From: Cryptomeria japonica
Lineage: Eukaryota; Streptophyta; Pinopsida; Cupressales; Cupressaceae
Length of the DNA stretch: 64,000 nt
Direction: 5' to 3'
Assembly: GCF_030272615.1 (NCBI RefSeq)
Contig: NC_081408.1
Span: forward strand, 305,071,950-305,135,949
The position numbers and the translations under genes were made by a program. Below the pieces are notes generated by a model, which made no database searches, was not told where the DNA came from, and worked only from the letters and a program-made list of their open reading frames with translations. Positions 60,020 through 64,000 of the stretch are shown here, in pieces; position 1 is the stretch's first letter, and the number at the start of each line of letters is the position of its first letter.

Positions 60020-60480
60020 CATGACACTCTCATAAAGGCACCTCCAATAGGAAATCTCAAACCCAGACTCAACCAGTCAATCAGACATACCCCTCACATT
60101 GATATCTTTTACACCAGCAAGATACCTCTGATAGGCATCCTCAACCTGTTATGCCCTACCTCTAGCAACATCCTATTTAGTTCTAAGTTGATCCCTCTCA
60201 ATAATAAGAGCATCTCACTCTACTATCTATGCATCTTGCTCCTCCATATATAAAAACCTATCAACTACTCGATTTGCCTCTAACTGGTCCACCTATGCCT
60301 GCAACTCTCTAATAAGATGCCTCTAGGTCTGTACCTCTACTATCAATGCACCAAGATCAAGAATATCCTCTACATCCTCTCCCACATCAACATGCTACAT
60401 CTCATTATGATCACCATCTTCATCTCCATTAGTATTAGAATCATCTAAATCATTAGCCTCCAAATTGTCAGAATCACTAG
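60020..60480 (-). pseudogene. Decayed coiled-coil-like frame, antisense to the adjoining element
   Basis: No family recognised. On the minus strand a single frame runs about 150 codons. It begins acidic (SDSDNLEANDLDDSN, NGDEDGDHNE), then becomes heptad-like and rich in Leu, Ile, Glu, Arg and Gln (LIVEVQT, HLIRELQA, VDQLEANRVVDRFLYMEEQDA, LIIERDQLR, VEDAYQRYLAGVKD). Eight stops interrupt it: five TAG, two TGA and one TAA. Most stand where Gln or Arg would suit a coiled coil. The downstream purine tract and LTR point the other way, so the frame is antisense to that element or belongs to a separate, older insertion. Confidence 0.55.
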
Positions 60481-60623
60481 TGTGTCATCAAATTGGCCTT
60501 CAAATCAAGATTTTTCACCTAGTTTCCTAAGGGGGTACCATATTATCCTATCACCACTAGGGCACCCTGGGGCAAATTTTTATCAACTTTTTCTTGAAAG
60601 AATGCCTAAAAATGCATTGCCTC

Positions 60624-60637
60624 AAAGAGGGACAAAA
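60624..60637 (+). other. Polypurine tract before the partial LTR
   Basis: AAAGAGGGACAAAA differs at one base from the tract of element 1 and directly precedes TGTAGAAACC. Confidence 0.75.
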
Positions 60638-61283
60638 TGTAGAAACCTAAAATTGTCTTGCACCTATGAACACTAATTTTACCAATTATTCCTCTTCATT
60701 AATTAAATAATTTTAATTATTAAATTAATATAACTGTATTCTTCTAAATTTACATCATTCCTCTTTTTCAAATTCATAATTCAAATTTTCCTCTAAATTC
60801 CATAATTGAATAATCAATCCCCTTCTAATATTAATTAAATAATTTTCTAATTAATCGCTTTATTTACGTTAATTGAATAATCTTTATTGTTTAATTAAAT
60901 CAATTTATACTATTTTCCCATAATTAAATAATTACACCAAATTATTTAATTATCTAACAATGTCCTCTTAATTAAATAATTTCCTAATTTATTTAATTTC
61001 ATTTCTCTCACATTTCGTTTTACTTTCATTTCTCTCCCAATTCAAATTAATTCTATTTCTCTCACATTTCAATTCAATTCCACAATTTTGAAAACCCAAT
61101 TCTCTCCAAATTAACCAAAATGTTAATTTCATTCAATTTCCTACATCACATGTAAAAAATGCTTCACTATCACTCACTCTTAATTCCCACTAGTGAATTA
61201 TTAACTGCCTTTTCCCAGCTAGTTAGTTAGTCCACCATTTTTTAAATCACTATCCACTAACTAAGTCAATCAACTAAGTTAAC
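60638..61283 (+). repeat. Partial 3' LTR of an element 1-like family, interrupted
   Basis: Begins TGTAGAAACCTAAAATT, close to TGTAGACACCTAAAATT of element 1, followed by AT-rich sequence with many TTAATTAAATAATTT strings. At 61284 another element begins, so the rest of this LTR is expected beyond the window. Confidence 0.65.
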
Positions 61284-61467
61284 TATAGTGTCATAAATTG
61301 TACCCACTTACAATTTCATCCTCACGTAGGCCTCACTTTGGTGTTTTGACTTTCAATGCATGATTACAGTGCTAATTCTACTCACACCACATTCCAAACT
61401 CACATTCCATCACCTTACCAACTCCCCCCCATTTTGGAGTCCTAATTTTCAAGACTACAACATTAGG

Positions 61468-61496
61468 CACCCTGGTCCTAAATCAAGTCCAGGGTG
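61468..61496 (+). other. Hairpin in the element 3 LTR
   Basis: CACCCTGG and CCAGGGTG form perfect 8-bp arms around a 13-base loop, 184 bases from the LTR start. This is nearly the same offset as the different hairpin in element 2. Confidence 0.75.
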
Positions 61497-61622
61497 GCCC
61501 ATGCTCTGGTCCTCCTAATCGGGCCTTAAATTGGGGCCTCACAATAGTCATTTCATTTGAGCAAAAAATTTGATCTCGTCTCAACCTGTTCCAAAAATTC
61601 AATTTGTTTTCAAATGATCAAA

Positions 61623-61630
61623 TATAAAAG
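61623..61630 (+). promoter_or_regulatory. TATA box of the element 3 LTR
   Basis: TATAAAAG in an otherwise typical U3 setting, 339 bases into the LTR. The element 2 boxes lie at 307 and 330. Confidence 0.6.
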
Positions 61631-62484
61631 GAGGTCTACCCCTCTCATTTGAAACCTACTAATCAATCTTATAAGATCTCAATTGCACTTTGTTGAAATT
61701 CAATTCAAGTGAGAAAGCAATCAGTCATTCATCAAGCATTGGAGCTCAGAACTGAAGTGAAGTCAAGTTCAAATATTGAAGATGGCATCCATGGTCAATA
61801 TTTTATGAAGACATCCTACACAAAAACCTAAAACCTTTTTCTAAAGGTAAAAAAAAACCGCATCAAGGTATACATTATTGTTTCAAGCATTTCAACCTTT
61901 TTCTCAAAGGAAAGTACTTTATTATAGTCTTTCATTACAGTTATCAAATCAATTTCATGGTTAATTCCAAAAACAAGGTTTGACCCAAGGCAAAACCCTA
62001 TTCTGAACATCTTTCCCTCTCTTTTTGTGTGCAAGAAACATGTACAAGAGTTGTACTTAGGAATTCCAACAATGTTGACAATGACAAACAGGTTTAGGTT
62101 TTGATAGTAGAAAATTCAGAGGACTAGGGTAGATCTATGCTACCTGGTCTCAAAAATTTAGACCAAAATTCTAGGAATAGGTTTTCAACATATTTTTTGC
62201 CAATATCTCAATTTGTGGCTTTGTGGGATATCTATAGCAATATGTTTGGGACAATTTACTTCAATTATTCATACTTTTACCCTAATTTCACAATTACATT
62301 ACAAATTCAACTAAGAAAGAAGATGATGAATTCCAACCAATGAATCTAATCAGAATCTCAGCTCTTTCCCCATTAGGATTAATCCTAGATCTATTGGGTT
62401 TAATCCTCTTTCAATGCATGTTGTGCTTATTTAGTGGATTTACTCGATGAAAACCTAATTCCTAATTTTCACAACATTACATTT

Positions 62485-62494
62485 CGGTGAACCC
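62485..62494 (+). other. Primer-binding site of element 3, mutated
   Basis: CGGTGAACCC lies 3 nt after the LTR. The first base should be T (TGG), so priming would be impaired. Confidence 0.6.
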
Positions 62495-62852
62495 AATAAA
62501 TCTTTCATCCTTAATTCTGATTTATTGTCATAGATTTGATTTTGTATGCATTTTAAAATTAAATTTTGCACTTTGTTTCTATTTTCAATTGAATTACATA
62601 AATTTAGAGGTTAAATTCATAAAAACCCTAATTTATTATTCTAAAATTAACTTGTGGGTTGCATAAATGTTCAAAGATATTTTCATATTGGATTATTATG
62701 ATATGTTATATCATGATTTAAAAGTATTTAGCATTCAAACTCATAAACCACATTGTTTAAATTCTTGGTTAATCAATCATTGAACTAGATAACAATTTGT
62801 ATTCATTAATCATAGTTTTCTATTTTGGCATTCAAATTTCCTTCCTTTGTGC
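62495..62852 (+). other. Untranslated leader of element 3
   Basis: AT-rich, no frame. Shorter than the 1.07 kb leader of element 2. Confidence 0.5.
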
Positions 62853-64000
62853 ATGAGTTTTGTTACCATTATTCCTACATACAATATTCCAGTGAGAATA
62901 AGTTGTAGAATTAAGGCTTCCAAGGTTTAAACACAAAGGATATGGAGCCTCGGTTGGATAACGTGTTCCATCAGAATGTTGGTGTTTCCTCTAATCCAAC
63001 AAATGACATCATTTATCCTCATTCTCCTCATACTTCTCATGATGTGAATGAATCACCAACTAGGGTTACTATTGACCAATTGGAGAAGACTGTCAATGAA
63101 TTTGAATATCTTCAACAATGGATGAGTCAACAATACCCAAAAAGTGAGGCAATCCCTTTGCTTGAAGGATAAAAGGAATGGTGCAATGTTATAAATTTGG
63201 TGTTGATTTGTTGTATGGCCTTGCTCATATTGTTGACACTAATATCATGCCAATAAAAATTTGTGTCGAAGTCATTGGGTACTCTCAACCCACTAGTCAA
63301 GTCAATCATTCCATTCATATGCCTACATCATTGCCTAGTGTTCCTAAATTTACATCTTCTCTCATGACTAATTCCACATAAAGTGTTAATCCTACACATG
63401 TTAATCATGGGGGAAATCCTATTAATCAATATTCTTGCATACCTCCATCTATGAGTCTTTTATTTGTTTCACAATCATCTCCTATACCAACATGTCACAA
63501 TGTTCCACCTCCTTATTCTCAACCTCTGCCTACATATAACAATGTTACTCCTCCATCCCAATCCAACATGTCCAATTTCAATCCATCCACCAAAGCAATA
63601 TTAATGAACTTTCCCAAATTGTTACATCCTTACAACAACAATTGACTTCCATCTCTCAATCCAAGTTCAATGTTCCCACATTTTATGTAGTGAGCCCACT
63701 ATCCAATGACATTGTCCATGCATTTCCTCATAAACATATGTAAGACCCTCAAATGGAGTTGTATAATGGAAAAGGTGACCCCTTGACTCATGTGAAAACC
63801 TTTCAAACTTTGTGCAATGATTTTTCTCATTACCAAAGACTTATGGCTAAATTGTTCACTAGAACCTTTAGGGATAAAGATTTGCAATGGTATTTTTTTT
63901 TGTCTCCTTATTCTATTACTTCATTTAAAAAATTGGATAATTCTTTCATTCATACATTTCAAAATAATATTGGTCCTAAAATTAATTTGACTGATTTGAT
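62853..64000 (+). pseudogene. Gag relic of element 3, runs off the window
   Basis: Same gag type as element 2. It starts at ATG 62853 (MSF.TIIPTY) and is out of frame after about 25 codons. It is open again at 62942-63172 (MEPRLDNVF..EYLQQWMSQQYP), stops, and resumes at 63178 in a third frame. After about 63600 the gag homology region reads SLQQQLTSISQSKFNVP, ELYNGKGDPLTHVKTFQ and KLFTRTFRDKDLQW to the window edge. Its QQW at the position of the element 2 TAG stop shows the ancestral Gln. Confidence 0.85.

Larger units (their letters stand above)
61284..62481 (+). repeat. 5' LTR of element 3 (1198 bp)
   Basis: Starts TATAGTGTCATAAATTG (TG changed to TA, as in other LTRs here) and ends AACATTACA. 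Order and length match the element 2 LTRs though sequence identity is modest. A TATAAAAG box is at 61623-61630. Confidence 0.8.
61284..64000 (+). mobile_element. Ty3/gypsy-like element 3, truncated by the window end
   Basis: Related to element 2. It has a 5' LTR at 61284-62481, a primer-site candidate and a broken gag of the same type. The 3' end lies outside the window. It sits inside the partial LTR starting at 60638. Confidence 0.82.

Overview
The window looks like nuclear DNA of a land plant with a large, repeat-dominated genome. It is AT-rich and holds plant-type LTR retrotransposons (one Ty1/copia, several Ty3/gypsy-like), a plant L1 LINE relic carrying an RNase H domain, many local tandem and inverted duplications, and no complete host gene that I can recognise. 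A gymnosperm is my guess from the repeat load and heavy element decay; the sequence itself does not prove it.

Layout. 1-1184 and 10181-11847 are two tandem copies of a 1.35-1.5 kb repeat. The first copy is split by a 9.0 kb LTR element (1185-10180) with a perfect 5-bp target duplication AGGAA, a purine tract, a CpG-motif array, an AATCC-rich duplicated block and a frameshifted Pro/Ser-rich reading frame, but no visible gag or pol. 11.8-22.6 kb is mostly non-coding and includes one copy (14.6-19.1 kb) of a dispersed repeat. 22.6-35 kb is a patchwork of local duplications: a triplicated 341-bp unit, an L1 relic (24.1-25.5 kb), an unidentified RG-rich reading frame (26.0-27.0 kb), a six-unit tandem array (27.0-28.3 kb), a strong hairpin at 28.9 kb and inverted duplications. 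36.6-37.75 kb holds an unidentified decayed reading frame.

39.4-59.5 kb is a three-level nest. A second copy of the dispersed repeat was split by a minus-strand copia element (40772-56063), whose 3' LTR was in turn split by a 7.7 kb gypsy-like element (41389-49054). The copia element has gag, protease, integrase, reverse transcriptase and RNase H, all broken by stops, and its integrase has lost the catalytic Glu. The gypsy-like element carries gag, a zinc-knuckle segment, a degenerate protease and a Pro-rich tail, with no reverse transcriptase or integrase visible, so it is probably non-autonomous.

From 60.0 kb to the end there is a decayed antisense coiled-coil-like reading frame, a purine tract and a partial LTR from 60638. 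That LTR is interrupted at 61284 by a relative of the gypsy-like element, whose 5' LTR, primer site and broken gag run off the window. Many premature stops are TAG where Gln (CAG) is expected, or stops where Trp is expected. This fits C-to-T decay of methylated DNA rather than translational recoding.

Nothing in the window looks like a working multi-gene system. The most unusual signals are a hairpin kept at the same offset in three related LTRs, the CpG decamer array and the fold-back repeat array in the 9 kb element, the antisense coiled-coil relic, and the hairpin at 28.9 kb.
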